Source: Pseudomonas sp. K2I15
Lineage (GTDB): Bacteria; Pseudomonadota; Gammaproteobacteria; Pseudomonadales; Pseudomonadaceae
Reading direction: 5' to 3'
Length of the DNA: 64,000 nt
Assembly: GCF_002204795.1 (NCBI RefSeq)
Contig: NZ_NIXO01000002.1
Location: 62,001-126,000 of the forward strand
Below the pieces are notes generated by a model. The model searched no databases. It was not told where the DNA came from and saw nothing but the letters and a program-made list of their open reading frames with translations. Shown here piece by piece: positions 1-8,891 of this stretch; position 1 is the stretch's first letter, and each line of letters opens with the position of its first letter. Both the position numbers and the translations under genes were made by a program.

Positions 1-342
1 CGCGATGCTGAATATGTGGCGTCAGCCCAGGCGCTTGGCTGCTCGACCCTGCGCATTCTGGTCAGTGAAATCCTGCCCAATCTGGTCGGCGCGCTGATCG
101 TCGTCGCGACGCTGGAAATGGCCCACGCGATCCTGCTGGAGTCAGCACTGTCGTTCCTGGGGGTTGGCGTGCAGCCGCCGACGCCGTCCTGGGGTTTGAT
201 GATCGCTGAAGGTAAACCCTACATGTTCTTTTCCCCGTGGGTCATCGCCATTCCCGGCGTCGCCCTGATGATTCTGGTGCTGGGCATCAACCTGGTCGGC
301 GATGGCCTGCGCGATCTGATCCTGCCCGACGGCCGTAACTGA
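1..342 (+). CDS. Peptide ABC transporter permease, DppC/OppC type (3' part)
   Basis: C-terminal 113 residues of an inner-membrane permease of the DppC family. The frame is open from the first base (RDAEYVASAQALG), so the gene starts outside the window. The EAA loop (ASAQALGCSTLRILVSEILP), followed by hydrophobic helices and the ending GINLVGDGLRDLILPDGR, is typical of DppC/OppC. It forms the transport channel with a DppB-like partner that should lie upstream. It is followed after 32 bp by the two ATPases and then two peptidases. Substrate cannot be read from this part; peptides are inferred from the neighbours. Confidence 0.93.
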   Translation, partial: RDAEYVASAQALGCSTLRILVSEILPNLVGALIVVATLEMAHAILLESALSFLGVGVQPPTPSWGLMIAEGKPYMFFSPWVIAIPGVALMILVLGINLVGDGLRDLILPDGRN

Positions 343-374
343 TAGACGGCCGTAACTAATAGAGGGTACCGAAC

Positions 375-1391
375 ATGGCACTACTCCATGTAGAAAACCT
401 GCGCGTGGACATCCCCATGGGCAACAGCCCGACGCCGGATGACATGCTGCATGCCGTGCGTGGCCTGGACTTTGAAGTCGAGCGCGGTGAAATGCTGTGC
501 ATCGTCGGCGAATCCGGCTGCGGTAAATCCCTGACCTCGCTGGCGCTGATGGACCTGTTGCCACGCAAGGCCAAACGCACCGCGTCCCGGCTGACGCTGG
601 ACGGCATCGACATGCTCGGCCAGAGCGAGCGGCGCATGTGCGACCTGCGTGGCAACCGCCTGGCGATGATCTTCCAGGAACCGATGACCTCACTGAACCC
701 GGCCTACAGCATTGGCGATCAGCTCAGCGAAGTGCTGACTCAGCATCGCAAGGTGTCGCGCAAGGATGCGCTGGCTCGCGCCGCGCAGATGCTGGAGAAA
801 GTCGGGATCAGCAATGCCACCGAGCGCTTGCGTCAGTATCCGCATCAACTTTCTGGCGGTTTGCGCCAGCGGGTAATCATCGCCATGGCGTTGATGTGCG
901 AACCGGACCTGATCATCGCTGATGAGCCAACCACGGCACTGGATGTGACCATTCAAGCGCAGATCCTGCGCTTGATCCGCGACATTCAGAAAGAACTCGG
1001 CCTGGCGGTGATTTTCATCACCCACGACCTTGGGCTGGTGGCACGGATCGCCGACCGGGTCGCCGTGATGTATGCCGGGGAAATCGTCGAAACCGCCCCT
1101 GCCCTGCAACTGTTCGAGAACCCGCAGCATCCGTATACCCGTGGCCTGCTGGCCAGTATTCCAATCCCTGGCCGGACCAAACCGGGTGAGGCGCTGGGTT
1201 CGATTCCAGGCCTGGTGCCGAGCCTGGTCGGCGAACAGCAAGGGTGTGCGTTCCGCAATCGTTGCGGCCTCGCGATACCGGCCTGCGCGCAAGACATCCC
1301 CGAAGTCGAACAGGACGGGCACATGGCGCGCTGCCTGTTCGCCGCACCGGCCCCGGCACCGATTCGCCTTCAGGAGCGCGCAAGGTCATGA
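375..1391 (+). CDS. Peptide ABC transporter ATP-binding protein, DppD/OppD type
   Basis: 338-residue cytoplasmic ATPase that energises peptide import. Walker A GESGCGKS lies near residues 45-52, the signature is LSGGLRQR, and Walker [13 protein letters not shown] is followed by a switch His in [14 protein letters not shown]. The C-terminal extension has the Cys-containing segment [14 protein letters not shown] that marks the OppD/DppD subgroup. The start has a GAGGGT ribosome-binding site 7-8 nt upstream. The stop overlaps the start of the next ATPase gene (ATGA), indicating translational coupling in one operon. Confidence 0.95.
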   Translation: MALLHVENLRVDIPMGNSPTPDDMLHAVRGLDFEVERGEMLCIVGESGCGKSLTSLALMDLLPRKAKRTASRLTLDGIDMLGQSERRMCDLRGNRLAMIFQEPMTSLNPAYSIGDQLSEVLTQHRKVSRKDALARAAQMLEKVGISNATERLRQYPHQLSGGLRQRVIIAMALMCEPDLIIADEPTTALDVTIQAQILRLIRDIQKELGLAVIFITHDLGLVARIADRVAVMYAGEIVETAPALQLFENPQHPYTRGLLASIPIPGRTKPGEALGSIPGLVPSLVGEQQGCAFRNRCGLAIPACAQDIPEVEQDGHMARCLFAAPAPAPIRLQERARS

Positions 1392-2377
1392 AAAAAGACA
1401 TCACGTTGGAGCTGTGTGACATCCGCCGCGAGTTTCGGATCAACAAGGGCTTTTTCAAACCCGCCGCCACCCTGAAGGCCGTGGATGGCGTTTCCCTGCG
1501 TCTGATGCGTGGCGAGACCCTCGGCCTGGTGGGCGAGTCCGGTTGCGGCAAAAGTACCCTGGCCAAGATGCTGCTCGGTCTGTTGCCGCCTACCAGCGGC
1601 GATGTGCTGGTCAATGGCAAACATCTGGCGGCGACTGACCGCAAGGAAATGTCCCGGCATATTCAACCGATATTCCAAGACCCGTATTCCTCGCTGAACC
1701 CACGCAAGACCCTGCGCGAAATCGTTACCCTGCCGCTGATCGTGCATGACATCGGCAGCACCGCCGAGCGGCGCAAGAAGACCGAAGAAATGCTTGATGT
1801 GGTCGGCCTGCCCAAGCGGGTGATCGACAGCTACCCGAGCCAGCTGTCGGGCGGGCAACGCCAGCGGGTGGCGATTGCACGGGCGCTGATCATGCGCCCT
1901 GATGTGTTGATCTGCGACGAGCCCACCTCAGCGCTGGATGTGTCGGTGCAGGCGCAGATCCTCAATCTGCTGCAAGACCTCAAGCGCGAATTCGGCCTGA
2001 CCTATCTGCTGATCAGCCATAACCTGGCGGTCATCGAACACCTCGCAGACCGGGTCGCAGTGATGTATCTGGGGCGCATCGTCGAAGAACGCACTCGCGA
2101 ATCGTTGTTCGCCAACCCCGGCCACCCTTATACCCGCGCCTTGCTGGATTCGGTGCTCACGCCCGATCCGCGCCTGGGCATTCCCGAAATCGGCCTGCAC
2201 GGCACCTTCCCCAACCCCATGTCACCGCCGTCCGGTTGCGCCTTCCATCCGCGCTGCCCGAGCTGCTACGCCCCCTGCAAAACGGCCTATCCGGCCAATG
2301 GTCCGCTTATCGGCGGCAACGTGCGTTGCCACCTTCACGACAATTCTGCCCAAACACTGGAGCTTGTCCACTCATGA
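1388..2377 (+). CDS. Peptide ABC transporter ATP-binding protein, DppF/OppF type
   Basis: 329-residue second ATPase of the same importer. The frame is open further upstream, but ATG at 1388 overlaps the preceding stop as ATGA and begins [12 protein letters not shown], which fits the family start. Walker A GESGCGKS (about residues 49-56), [15 protein letters not shown] and Walker [12 protein letters not shown] are intact. The C-terminal [14 protein letters not shown] segment is the DppF/OppF cysteine cluster. It forms a heterodimer with the upstream DppD-like protein. The following peptidase start again overlaps as ATGA. Confidence 0.95.
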   Translation: MKKDITLELCDIRREFRINKGFFKPAATLKAVDGVSLRLMRGETLGLVGESGCGKSTLAKMLLGLLPPTSGDVLVNGKHLAATDRKEMSRHIQPIFQDPYSSLNPRKTLREIVTLPLIVHDIGSTAERRKKTEEMLDVVGLPKRVIDSYPSQLSGGQRQRVAIARALIMRPDVLICDEPTSALDVSVQAQILNLLQDLKREFGLTYLLISHNLAVIEHLADRVAVMYLGRIVEERTRESLFANPGHPYTRALLDSVLTPDPRLGIPEIGLHGTFPNPMSPPSGCAFHPRCPSCYAPCKTAYPANGPLIGGNVRCHLHDNSAQTLELVHS

Positions 2378-3798
2378 GTCGTTCACTGGCTATCAGCAAC
2401 ACCACAGAGCAATTCGACAACGGCGATTTTTTTAATCTACTCGAACGTAGCGTCGCCTTGCACACCGAAAGCCAGGCAGCGGACAGCCAGCCCGAGCTGT
2501 ATCGCTACCTCAATGACTTCATCACCCCGCATGTCGAGGCGATGGGCTTCAGCGTCAAGGTCTATGACAACCCGGTGGCAGAACGCGGCCCCTTCCTGAT
2601 CGCCACACGTATTGAACATCCGGAACTGCCGACCGTGCTCAGCTACGGCCACGGTGATGTGGTGCGCGGCTACGAGGCGCAATGGCGTGAAGGCTTGTCG
2701 CCGTGGCAAGTCATTGCCGAAGGCGATCGCTGGTACGGCCGCGGCACGGCGGATAACAAAGGCCAGCACCTGATCAACCTGACCGCGCTGGAGCAAACGC
2801 TCAAGGCTCGCGACGGCAAGCTGGGTTTCAACGTCAAGCTGCTGTTGGAAATGGGCGAAGAAGAAGGCTCGCCGGGCTTGAATGCGTTCTGTGCCGCACA
2901 CAGTAAAGAGCTCGCGGCGGATATTTTCATCGCCTCGGATGGCCCGCGCCTGGCGGCATCACGCCCGACGATTTTTCTCGGCTCACGCGGGGTGTTCAAC
3001 TTCGAGCTGGTGGTCAATTTGCGCGAAGGCGCTCATCACTCCGGCAACTGGGGCGGGTTGCTGGCCAACCCCGGCATCATTCTGGCCAATGCCATCGCGA
3101 GCATGGTCGATGAACACGGTCGGGTGAAAGTTGCGGGCCTGATGCCCGAGACACTGCCGGAGCCGGTTCGGCAGGCACTGGCCGATATTGACGTCGGTGG
3201 CGGACCGGGCGATCCGGAAATCGACGCCAACTGGGGTAACCCGCAGCTCTCGCTGAGCGAAAAGGTGTTCGGCTGGAACACCCTCGACGTCATCGCCTTC
3301 AAGACCGGCAACCCGGACGCCCCCGTGCATGCGATTCCCGGCAAGGCTAACGCCCACTGCCATATCCGCTTCGTGGTCAACAGCGACTACACGACTTTTA
3401 TCCCGGCTGTGCGCACCCACCTGGATGCTCATGGTTTCAGCAATGTCGAGGTCAAGCAAAGCCGCATCGATGTGATGCATGCCACTCGGCTGGATCCGCA
3501 AAGCCCGTGGGTCAGCTGGGCGCTCAGCTCCTTGGCACAAACCACCGGCAAAAAACCTGCGCTGCTGCCAAACCTCGGCGGCTCGCTGCCCAACGACGTG
3601 TTCGCGGACGTGCTCGGCCTGCCGACATTGTGGGTGCCGCACTCGTACCCGGCATGCTCACAACATGCGCCGAACGAGCACTTGCTGGCACCGGTGGTCA
3701 AGGAAAGCCTGCAAATCATGGCCGGGCTGTTCTGGGACCTGGGCAACGACGCGGCACGCCTGACTCAGGAACATCAGTTACGGGAGCAAGCGCAATGA
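2374..3798 (+). CDS. M20 family metallopeptidase (dipeptidase class)
   Basis: 474-residue zinc-dependent peptidase of family M20. Metal ligands expected of the family are visible: H93 in YGHGD, the bridging D127 in GRGTADNKG, the acid pair E162-E163 in EMGEEEGS, Asp in ASDGPR and the late His in CSQHAPNE. The central part has the dimerisation-domain pattern (GAHHSGNWGG). ATG at 2374 overlaps the ATPase stop. Coupling to the transporter suggests hydrolysis of imported dipeptides or N-acyl amino acids in the cytoplasm; the exact substrate is unknown. No signal peptide is seen. Confidence 0.88.
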   Translation: MSRSLAISNTTEQFDNGDFFNLLERSVALHTESQAADSQPELYRYLNDFITPHVEAMGFSVKVYDNPVAERGPFLIATRIEHPELPTVLSYGHGDVVRGYEAQWREGLSPWQVIAEGDRWYGRGTADNKGQHLINLTALEQTLKARDGKLGFNVKLLLEMGEEEGSPGLNAFCAAHSKELAADIFIASDGPRLAASRPTIFLGSRGVFNFELVVNLREGAHHSGNWGGLLANPGIILANAIASMVDEHGRVKVAGLMPETLPEPVRQALADIDVGGGPGDPEIDANWGNPQLSLSEKVFGWNTLDVIAFKTGNPDAPVHAIPGKANAHCHIRFVVNSDYTTFIPAVRTHLDAHGFSNVEVKQSRIDVMHATRLDPQSPWVSWALSSLAQTTGKKPALLPNLGGSLPNDVFADVLGLPTLWVPHSYPACSQHAPNEHLLAPVVKESLQIMAGLFWDLGNDAARLTQEHQLREQAQ

Positions 3799-4949
3799 GC
3801 GCCACCCCACAACAGGCGCTGGACTGGCTTGCTGACCAGCGCCAAGCCATGGAAACGCTGCTGCAGCGTATCGTCGACACCGATTCCAACAGCTATGACA
3901 AGGCGGGCGTCGATGCTGTGGGCGCGCTGCTCGCGGCTGAACTGGAAGCCGACGGCATCCTGCTCAAGCGCATACCGGTCGATGGTTTTGGCGACGTGAT
4001 GCTCGCCGAAGTGCCAGGCGAATCTGGAAAGCCGGTGTTGCTGCTGGGCCATCGCGACACGGTTTTCCCCAAAGGTACCACCACGACTCGCGGCTACAGC
4101 CGCGACGCCAACCTCGCCTTTGGCCCCGGTGTCGCCGACATGAAGGGCGGCCTGGTGCTCAATTGCTTCGCCCTCAAGGCGCTCAAGCGCGCCGGTCGGT
4201 TGCCCTATCCGGTGCAGGTTCTGTACACCGGTGACGAAGAAATCGGCTCCGGCAGCGCCAGAACCCATATCGAAAACGCAGCCCTTGCCGCCCGCGCCGT
4301 GCTCAATACCGAGCCCGGCCGGGCCAGCGGTAACGTGGTCAGCGCACGCAAGGGCGGTGCCACGCTGATCATCGAAGTCAGCGGCCGCGCGGCACATGCA
4401 GGGGTCAACCATGCCGACGGCGCCAGCGCGATCGAAGCCCTGGCACGCAAGATCGTCAAGCTCCATGCCTTGACCGATTACCCGGCAGGCATCACCACGA
4501 ACGTCGGCCTGATTTCCGGTGGCACCTCCAGCAACACCGTCGCGCCGAGCGCCTGCGCCCGGCTGGACGTGCGCTTTATCGAACTCAAGCACTGGGACCA
4601 GATCTTCAGCGCAATCCAGGCCATCGTCGCAGAAGAAGAACTGATCGGCACCCGCGCCATCCTCAAGGAAGCGACGACCTTTCTACCGATGGAAGCCCAT
4701 CACAGCGAACGGCTGCTGCACATCTACCAGCAAAAAGCGCTGGCGCTGGGTTTCAGCGTCGAAGGCGAGTTCACTGGCGGTTGTGCCGACTCCGGATTCA
4801 CCGCCAGCCTGGGCATTCCAACCCTGTGTGGCCTGGGGCCCGTGGGTGGCAAGGTCCACACTGATCGTGAATACCTGGAACTGGACACGCTGGTGCCTCG
4901 CGCCCTGGCCTTGGTGGCGACTATTTTGGCTGTCGGCGACAGCGCTTGA
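3795..4949 (+). CDS. M20 family peptidase (glutamate carboxypeptidase/CPG2-like)
   Basis: 384-residue second M20 peptidase, only distantly similar to the preceding one. Ligands are H86 in LGHRDTVF, D115 in GPGVADMKGG, E148-E149 in TGDEEIGS, the NTEPGR segment and a C-terminal His in GGKVHTDREYLE. This pattern matches the carboxypeptidase G2/ArgE-like branch. The frame is open far upstream inside the previous gene, but ATG at 3795 with the ATGA overlap is the coupled start. It is the last gene of the transporter operon. Two M20 enzymes with one importer suggest two-step processing of one substrate class, which is inference. Confidence 0.88.
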   Translation: MSATPQQALDWLADQRQAMETLLQRIVDTDSNSYDKAGVDAVGALLAAELEADGILLKRIPVDGFGDVMLAEVPGESGKPVLLLGHRDTVFPKGTTTTRGYSRDANLAFGPGVADMKGGLVLNCFALKALKRAGRLPYPVQVLYTGDEEIGSGSARTHIENAALAARAVLNTEPGRASGNVVSARKGGATLIIEVSGRAAHAGVNHADGASAIEALARKIVKLHALTDYPAGITTNVGLISGGTSSNTVAPSACARLDVRFIELKHWDQIFSAIQAIVAEEELIGTRAILKEATTFLPMEAHHSERLLHIYQQKALALGFSVEGEFTGGCADSGFTASLGIPTLCGLGPVGGKVHTDREYLELDTLVPRALALVATILAVGDSA

Positions 4950-5032
4950 GGTAATGGGTCTCTATGAATCGTCGGGGTCAGGGTGTCGGACAGGTTCACC
5001 GAGCACCCCAAAACAGTTGACGAGGGCATTGG

Positions 5033-5497
5033 TTAAATCACGCCGCGCGACTGCAACAGGCTTTTCGCCAGACCCCGGGTCGCCGATAACACCTCTTCCA
5101 CCTGTCGATCCATCGCCGCAGTGGAAGAGGCTATTTTTCCAAGCTCGACAACGCGCAGCGGATGGCCACAGACGGACCCCAGCCAGGTCAGGCCAGGAGC
5201 CGTGCCAACTTCGACATCCAGTAAAAAGCTTCCATGAGGGACACAGCGCAACAGTTGGCTGGCATAACACGCGTCGCCCCCAGCAGATTTCTCCGGGCTA
5301 GACCCAGCCCGCAACCAGTCGACCCTCAACGCCTCGGATTGCTGGATGGCCAGATGAGCCACTTGGTCCCAGTCATCTATCGCCAGGTGCAGCTTGTCGA
5401 TCATGTATTGGGGCAATGCGACGCTGGTAACGATGACCACTGCGGCATCCGCCGAAGGTTGCTTGATCCAGACTGCGGATTGCGATATCGCATGCAT
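5033..5497 (-). CDS. Hypothetical protein, 154 aa
   Basis: Not recognised. The start at 5497 (MHAISQSAVWIKQ) has a GGGAG ribosome-binding site 7 nt upstream; the frame is open beyond it but runs into the REPIN at 5519-5620, so the longer form is unlikely. Composition is soluble, with no signal peptide or membrane segment. Two conserved-looking hydrophobic strands (AVVIVTSVALP; GSFLLDVEVG) suggest an alpha/beta fold. It is transcribed away from acdS and toward the peptidase operon. It could be a lineage-specific orphan. Confidence 0.55.
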   Translation of the reverse strand: MHAISQSAVWIKQPSADAAVVIVTSVALPQYMIDKLHLAIDDWDQVAHLAIQQSEALRVDWLRAGSSPEKSAGGDACYASQLLRCVPHGSFLLDVEVGTAPGLTWLGSVCGHPLRVVELGKIASSTAAMDRQVEEVLSATRGLAKSLLQSRGVI

Positions 5498-5518
5498 GGC
5501 GGTACTCCCGGCGGTTTG

Positions 5519-5620
5519 GTAGGAGCCGCTTGCTCCGGACGGCGGTCTGACGATGAGGCCATGACATTCAATATTGATGCCGACTAACCCCACCGCTTCG
5601 TGAGCAAGCTCGCGCCTACA
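5519..5620. repeat. REPIN-like element (two inverted REP sequences)
   Basis: GTAGGAGCCGCTTGCTC at the left and GAGCAAGCTCGCGCCTAC at the right are near inverted copies about 60 bp apart. This is the arrangement of paired REP sequences (REPINs) common in P. fluorescens-group intergenic regions. It sits between the 3' end of acdS and the start of the unknown gene at 5497. Confidence 0.75.
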
Positions 5621-5635
5621 GGTTATTGGCGTTAA

Positions 5636-6652
5636 TCAACCGTTGCGGAACAGGAAGCTGTAGGCATTCAGCGCAGGCGCCCCGCCCAAGTGCGCGTAAA
5701 GCACTTTCGAGCCTTCGGGGAACTCGCCACGGCGGACCATTTCAATCATCCCGTGCATGGACTTTCCCTCGTACACCGGATCGGTCAGCACGCCTTCGAG
5801 GCTCCCGCACAGGCGAATGGCTTCCAGCGTACCTTCGTTAGGCAAACCGTATTCCGGATAGGCGAAGCGTGTGTCGAGCACCACATCCTCTTCGGTGATC
5901 TCGCGGCCTAACTCCACCAGTTCTGCGGTGTGCCGGGCGATACGCAGGATCTGTGCCTTGGTTTTCTCGGGCTTGGCCGAGGCATCAATGCCGATAACGT
6001 TCTTCGAACGGCCGTCCGCGGCGAAGCCGACGACCATGCCGGCCTGGGTACTGCCAGTCACGGAGCAGACCACGATGTAGTCGAACTTGAACCCCAGTTG
6101 TTTTTCCTGCTCCCGCACTTCCTCGGCAAAGCCGACGAACCCGAGGCCGCCGTAGGGATGTTCGGAACACCCCGCAGGGATCGGAAACGGTTTGCCGCCC
6201 CGCTCCACCACATCGTTCATGGCCTTCTCCCAGCTGGGCCGGATGCCAATGTCGAACCCGGCGGCGTCCAGTCGTACATCCGCGCCCATGATGCGAGACA
6301 TCTCGATATTGCCAACGCGGTCATACACCGCATCGGAGTAGTTCACCCAATTTTCCTGGACCAGCACACACTTCATGCCCAGATGGGCAGCGACGGCGGC
6401 GACCTGACGGGTCTGGTTCGACTGTATCCCGCCGATGGACACCAGGGTGTCGCAGCCCTGTTCGAGTGCTTCGGGAATCAGGTATTCGAGCTTGCGCGTC
6501 TTGTTGCCGCCGAAGGCCAGGCCGCTGTTGCAGTCTTCACGTTTGGCATACAACTCGACCTTGCCGCCCAGGTGTTCGCTGAGGCGTTTCAAGGGCGTGA
6601 TGGGAGAAGGACCGAAGGTCAGCGGATAACGTTTAAAACGATTCAGGTTCAT
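5636..6652 (-). CDS. acdS: 1-aminocyclopropane-1-carboxylate deaminase
   Basis: 338-residue PLP enzyme that cleaves ACC, the plant ethylene precursor, to 2-oxobutyrate and ammonia in the cytoplasm. Length equals that of the characterised Pseudomonas enzyme. The PLP lysine K51 ([11 protein letters not shown]), the catalytic Y294, and the diagnostic pair E295 and L322 are all present. E295/L322 separate true ACC deaminases from D-cysteine desulfhydrases. AAGGAG lies 7 nt before the ATG. It is divergent from acdR, its usual Lrp-type regulator. The trait lets root-associated bacteria lower plant ethylene. Confidence 0.97.
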   Translation of the reverse strand: MNLNRFKRYPLTFGPSPITPLKRLSEHLGGKVELYAKREDCNSGLAFGGNKTRKLEYLIPEALEQGCDTLVSIGGIQSNQTRQVAAVAAHLGMKCVLVQENWVNYSDAVYDRVGNIEMSRIMGADVRLDAAGFDIGIRPSWEKAMNDVVERGGKPFPIPAGCSEHPYGGLGFVGFAEEVREQEKQLGFKFDYIVVCSVTGSTQAGMVVGFAADGRSKNVIGIDASAKPEKTKAQILRIARHTAELVELGREITEEDVVLDTRFAYPEYGLPNEGTLEAIRLCGSLEGVLTDPVYEGKSMHGMIEMVRRGEFPEGSKVLYAHLGGAPALNAYSFLFRNG

Positions 6653-6853
6653 GACTCTGCTCCTTGTTTATTGGGTATCCAAGCGCCAGGCCGAAAGGCA
6701 AAAGAGGCTGCATTGCAGGCTCTTTCAGAGGGGCTTCGATGAGTTCAATATTAAGAACAAAGCTGAAAATATGTGTTGCAAGTTTCAATCATTTAAAGAA
6801 ACATAAATCATCAAATACTACTTAAAACATATTTTTATTGTGTAGAAACCAAT
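6653..6853. promoter_or_regulatory. acdS-acdR divergent control region
   Basis: 201-bp AT-rich intergenic region between the two divergent starts; the stretch 6740-6850 is far richer in A/T than its neighbours. In P. putida UW4 the equivalent region carries AcdR (Lrp), FNR and CRP-type sites. I see AT-rich candidate tracts but cannot assign exact operators by eye. Confidence 0.6.
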
Positions 6854-7363
6854 ATGAACGCAACAAATAACCACAACAAGCCCGACGCCTCAGGTGCGCA
6901 GCCGCACCCGCTGGACCGGACCGACCGCGCCATTCTCAAGACCCTGCAGCGAGACGCCTCACTCTCCAATGTGGCGCTCGCCGAGAAGGTGAAACTGAGC
7001 GCGCCGGCCTGCCTGCGACGAGTCGAACGCCTCAAGCAGGCGGGCCTGATCAAGGGCATTGTCGCGTTGCTGGACAATCAAGCGCTCGATGCAGGGATGG
7101 TGGTGTTGATCGGCGTGGTGCTGGACCGCTCGACGCCGGAATCCTTCGCAGCCTTCGAAACCGCGGCGCAAAAGGTGTCTGGCTGCATGGAATGCCATGT
7201 GGTGACGGGGGAATTCGACTACTTCATGTTGATACGAACCAAGGACAGCAACAGTTTCAACCGGCTACACGCAGAGCAATTGCTTTACCTGCCCGGGGTT
7301 CGCCAGATTCGCTCGTTCATGGGGTTGCGCCAGGTCTTGTCGACAACCCACATCCCCCTTTGA
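6854..7363 (+). CDS. acdR: Lrp/AsnC-family regulator of ACC deaminase
   Basis: 169-residue transcription factor. The N-terminal HTH (LDRTDRAILKTLQRDASLSN and following, near residues 20-65) is a classic AsnC/Lrp DNA-binding domain. The C-terminal half (VLIGVVLDRS to QIRSFMGL) is the RAM effector/oligomerisation domain. It is about 20 residues longer than minimal Lrp proteins because of a hydrophilic N-terminal tail, a form typical of AcdR. Its place opposite acdS identifies it as the activator responding to ACC and the metabolic state. Confidence 0.92.
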   Translation: MNATNNHNKPDASGAQPHPLDRTDRAILKTLQRDASLSNVALAEKVKLSAPACLRRVERLKQAGLIKGIVALLDNQALDAGMVVLIGVVLDRSTPESFAAFETAAQKVSGCMECHVVTGEFDYFMLIRTKDSNSFNRLHAEQLLYLPGVRQIRSFMGLRQVLSTTHIPL

Positions 7364-7650
7364 TGCACAAATCAGCCCGAGCAGGCGTGGGCCTGCATAA
7401 ACGTTACCTCACCGCGGCAATCGTTTCACAGAGCCCAAGCTGTCGGTCACCTTGTAGATCGGATCGCGTTTACTGTGTGGTAATTGATCGGGAGTGCGGC
7501 TTTTAATCCCGCCGCGATTGATAGCGTGTCGTCTTTCATCGTCTCCAGCCTTGCCGGAAACTCTGCAAATGCTCCCTGCAGAAAATCTTTGCTGGCGTCG
7601 AAGAGTCAATGTGTTGCCCGGAAGCTCCTGCCCCTCCTACCTCAAGGCCC
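7364..7650. other. Intergenic stretch, no supported gene
   Basis: No convincing gene. A minus-strand open frame of 66 codons (7409-7609) lacks a clear ribosome-binding site and family features. The stretch holds the end of acdR and distal upstream DNA of vanA. Confidence 0.5.
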
Positions 7651-7666
7651 AATGGATCCACTAAAT
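7651..7666. promoter_or_regulatory. Distal VanR-type operator candidate
   Basis: AATGGATCCACTAAAT matches half of the perfect palindrome near the vanA promoter (core ATGGATCCA) and lies about 100 bp upstream of it. A second operator could support looping by a GntR-type repressor. The core resembles the TTGGATCCAA operators of VanR in Caulobacter. Confidence 0.5.
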
Positions 7667-7729
7667 CCAAAACACAAAAAACATATCCGATGATCGCACA
7701 ACTAATAGCACTCAAACCAAAAGACACGC

Positions 7730-7771
7730 TTGACTCCAGCAAACGCGAGCCATTTAATGGATCCATTAAAT
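7730..7771 (+). promoter_or_regulatory. vanA promoter with overlapping 20-bp palindromic operator
   Basis: A sigma-70 type promoter reads TTGACT (7730-7735), 17 bp, TTTAAT (7753-7758). The perfect palindrome ATTTAATGGATCCATTAAAT spans 7752-7771 and covers the -10 box, so a bound VanR would block RNA polymerase. An AAATAAGAACAA tract follows before the GGAG ribosome-binding site; it resembles the CA motif used by Hfq/Crc in catabolite repression. Confidence 0.75.
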
Positions 7772-7800
7772 AAGAACAATCCCTCGCCTGGAGAGTCGCC

Positions 7801-8862
7801 ATGTATCCCAAGAACACCTGGTACGTCGCCTGCACACCCGATGAAATCGCTCAAAAACCGCTGGGTCGGCAGATCTGCGGTGAAAAAATGGCGTTCTATC
7901 GTGGCTCGGAAGGCAACGTCGTGGCCATCGAGGACTTCTGCCCCCATCGCGGCGCACCTCTGTCTCTGGGCTATGTCGAAAACGGTAATCTGGTGTGCGG
8001 CTACCACGGCCTGGTCATGGGTGGCGACGGCAAGACCGTCGAAATGCCCGGGCAGCGGGTGCGCGGTTTTCCGTGCAACAAGACCTTCGCTGCGGTTGAA
8101 CGCTACGGCTTCATCTGGGTATGGCCAGGCGATCAGGCCCTGGCCGACCCGGCGCTGATCCATCACCTGGAATGGGCGGTGAGTGATCAGTGGGCCTATG
8201 GTGGGGGCTTGTTTGACATCCAGTGCGATTACCGCCTGATGATCGACAACCTGATGGACCTGACCCACGAAACCTACGTTCACGCCTCCAGCATCGGCCA
8301 GAAAGAAATCGACGAAGCACCGCCGGTGACCACGGTCGAAGGCGACGAAGTGGTGACCGCCCGGCATATGGAAAACATCTTGGCCCCGCCGTTCTGGCGC
8401 ATGGCCCTGCGCGGCAATAACCTCGCCGATGACGTGCCGGTAGACCGCTGGCAGATCTGCCGTTTCACCCCGCCCAGCCATGTACTGATCGAAGTCGGCG
8501 TGGCCCACGCCGGCAAGGGCGGCTACAACGCCGCGCCCGAGCATAAGGCCGCCAGCATCGTGGTGGACTTCATCACCCCGCAAACCGATACCTCGATCTG
8601 GTACTTCTGGGGCATGGCGCGCAGCTTCAATCCACAGGACCAAGCACTGACCGCCAGCATTCGCGAAGGCCAGGGCAAGATTTTCAGCGAAGACCTGGAG
8701 ATGCTCGAACGCCAGCAACAGAACTTGCTCGCCCACCCCACGCGCAACCTGCTCAAGCTCAATATCGATGCGGGCGGCGTGCAGTCACGCAAGATCCTGG
8801 AGCGACTGATCGCCAAGGAACGCGCCCTCGAACCGCAACTGATCGCCACGACCACCGCCTGA
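7801..8862 (+). CDS. vanA: Vanillate O-demethylase oxygenase subunit
   Basis: 353-residue Rieske non-heme iron oxygenase that demethylates vanillate to protocatechuate plus formaldehyde, using electrons from VanB. The Rieske motif is C47-P-H49 and C66-G-Y-H69; the mononuclear iron site DLTHETYVH gives D153, H156 and H161. Length fits VanA. GGAG lies 7 nt before the start. It is followed after 29 bp by vanB. It is the last step of the ferulate-vanillin-vanillate route encoded further along the window. Related syringate or veratrate demethylases are alternatives, but the vanR context favours vanillate. Confidence 0.95.
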   Translation: MYPKNTWYVACTPDEIAQKPLGRQICGEKMAFYRGSEGNVVAIEDFCPHRGAPLSLGYVENGNLVCGYHGLVMGGDGKTVEMPGQRVRGFPCNKTFAAVERYGFIWVWPGDQALADPALIHHLEWAVSDQWAYGGGLFDIQCDYRLMIDNLMDLTHETYVHASSIGQKEIDEAPPVTTVEGDEVVTARHMENILAPPFWRMALRGNNLADDVPVDRWQICRFTPPSHVLIEVGVAHAGKGGYNAAPEHKAASIVVDFITPQTDTSIWYFWGMARSFNPQDQALTASIREGQGKIFSEDLEMLERQQQNLLAHPTRNLLKLNIDAGGVQSRKILERLIAKERALEPQLIATTTA

Positions 8863-8891
8863 ACAACGCGCCAATACTGCGAGGACTGAAT

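Noticed and set aside
5636..6652. D-cysteine desulfhydrase as the identity of the PLP enzyme
   Set aside because: E295 and L322, diagnostic of ACC deaminase, are both present, and the divergent gene is AcdR-like.
7409..7609. 66-codon minus-strand frame between acdR and vanA
   Set aside because: No ribosome-binding site, no recognisable domain, and composition not clearly coding.
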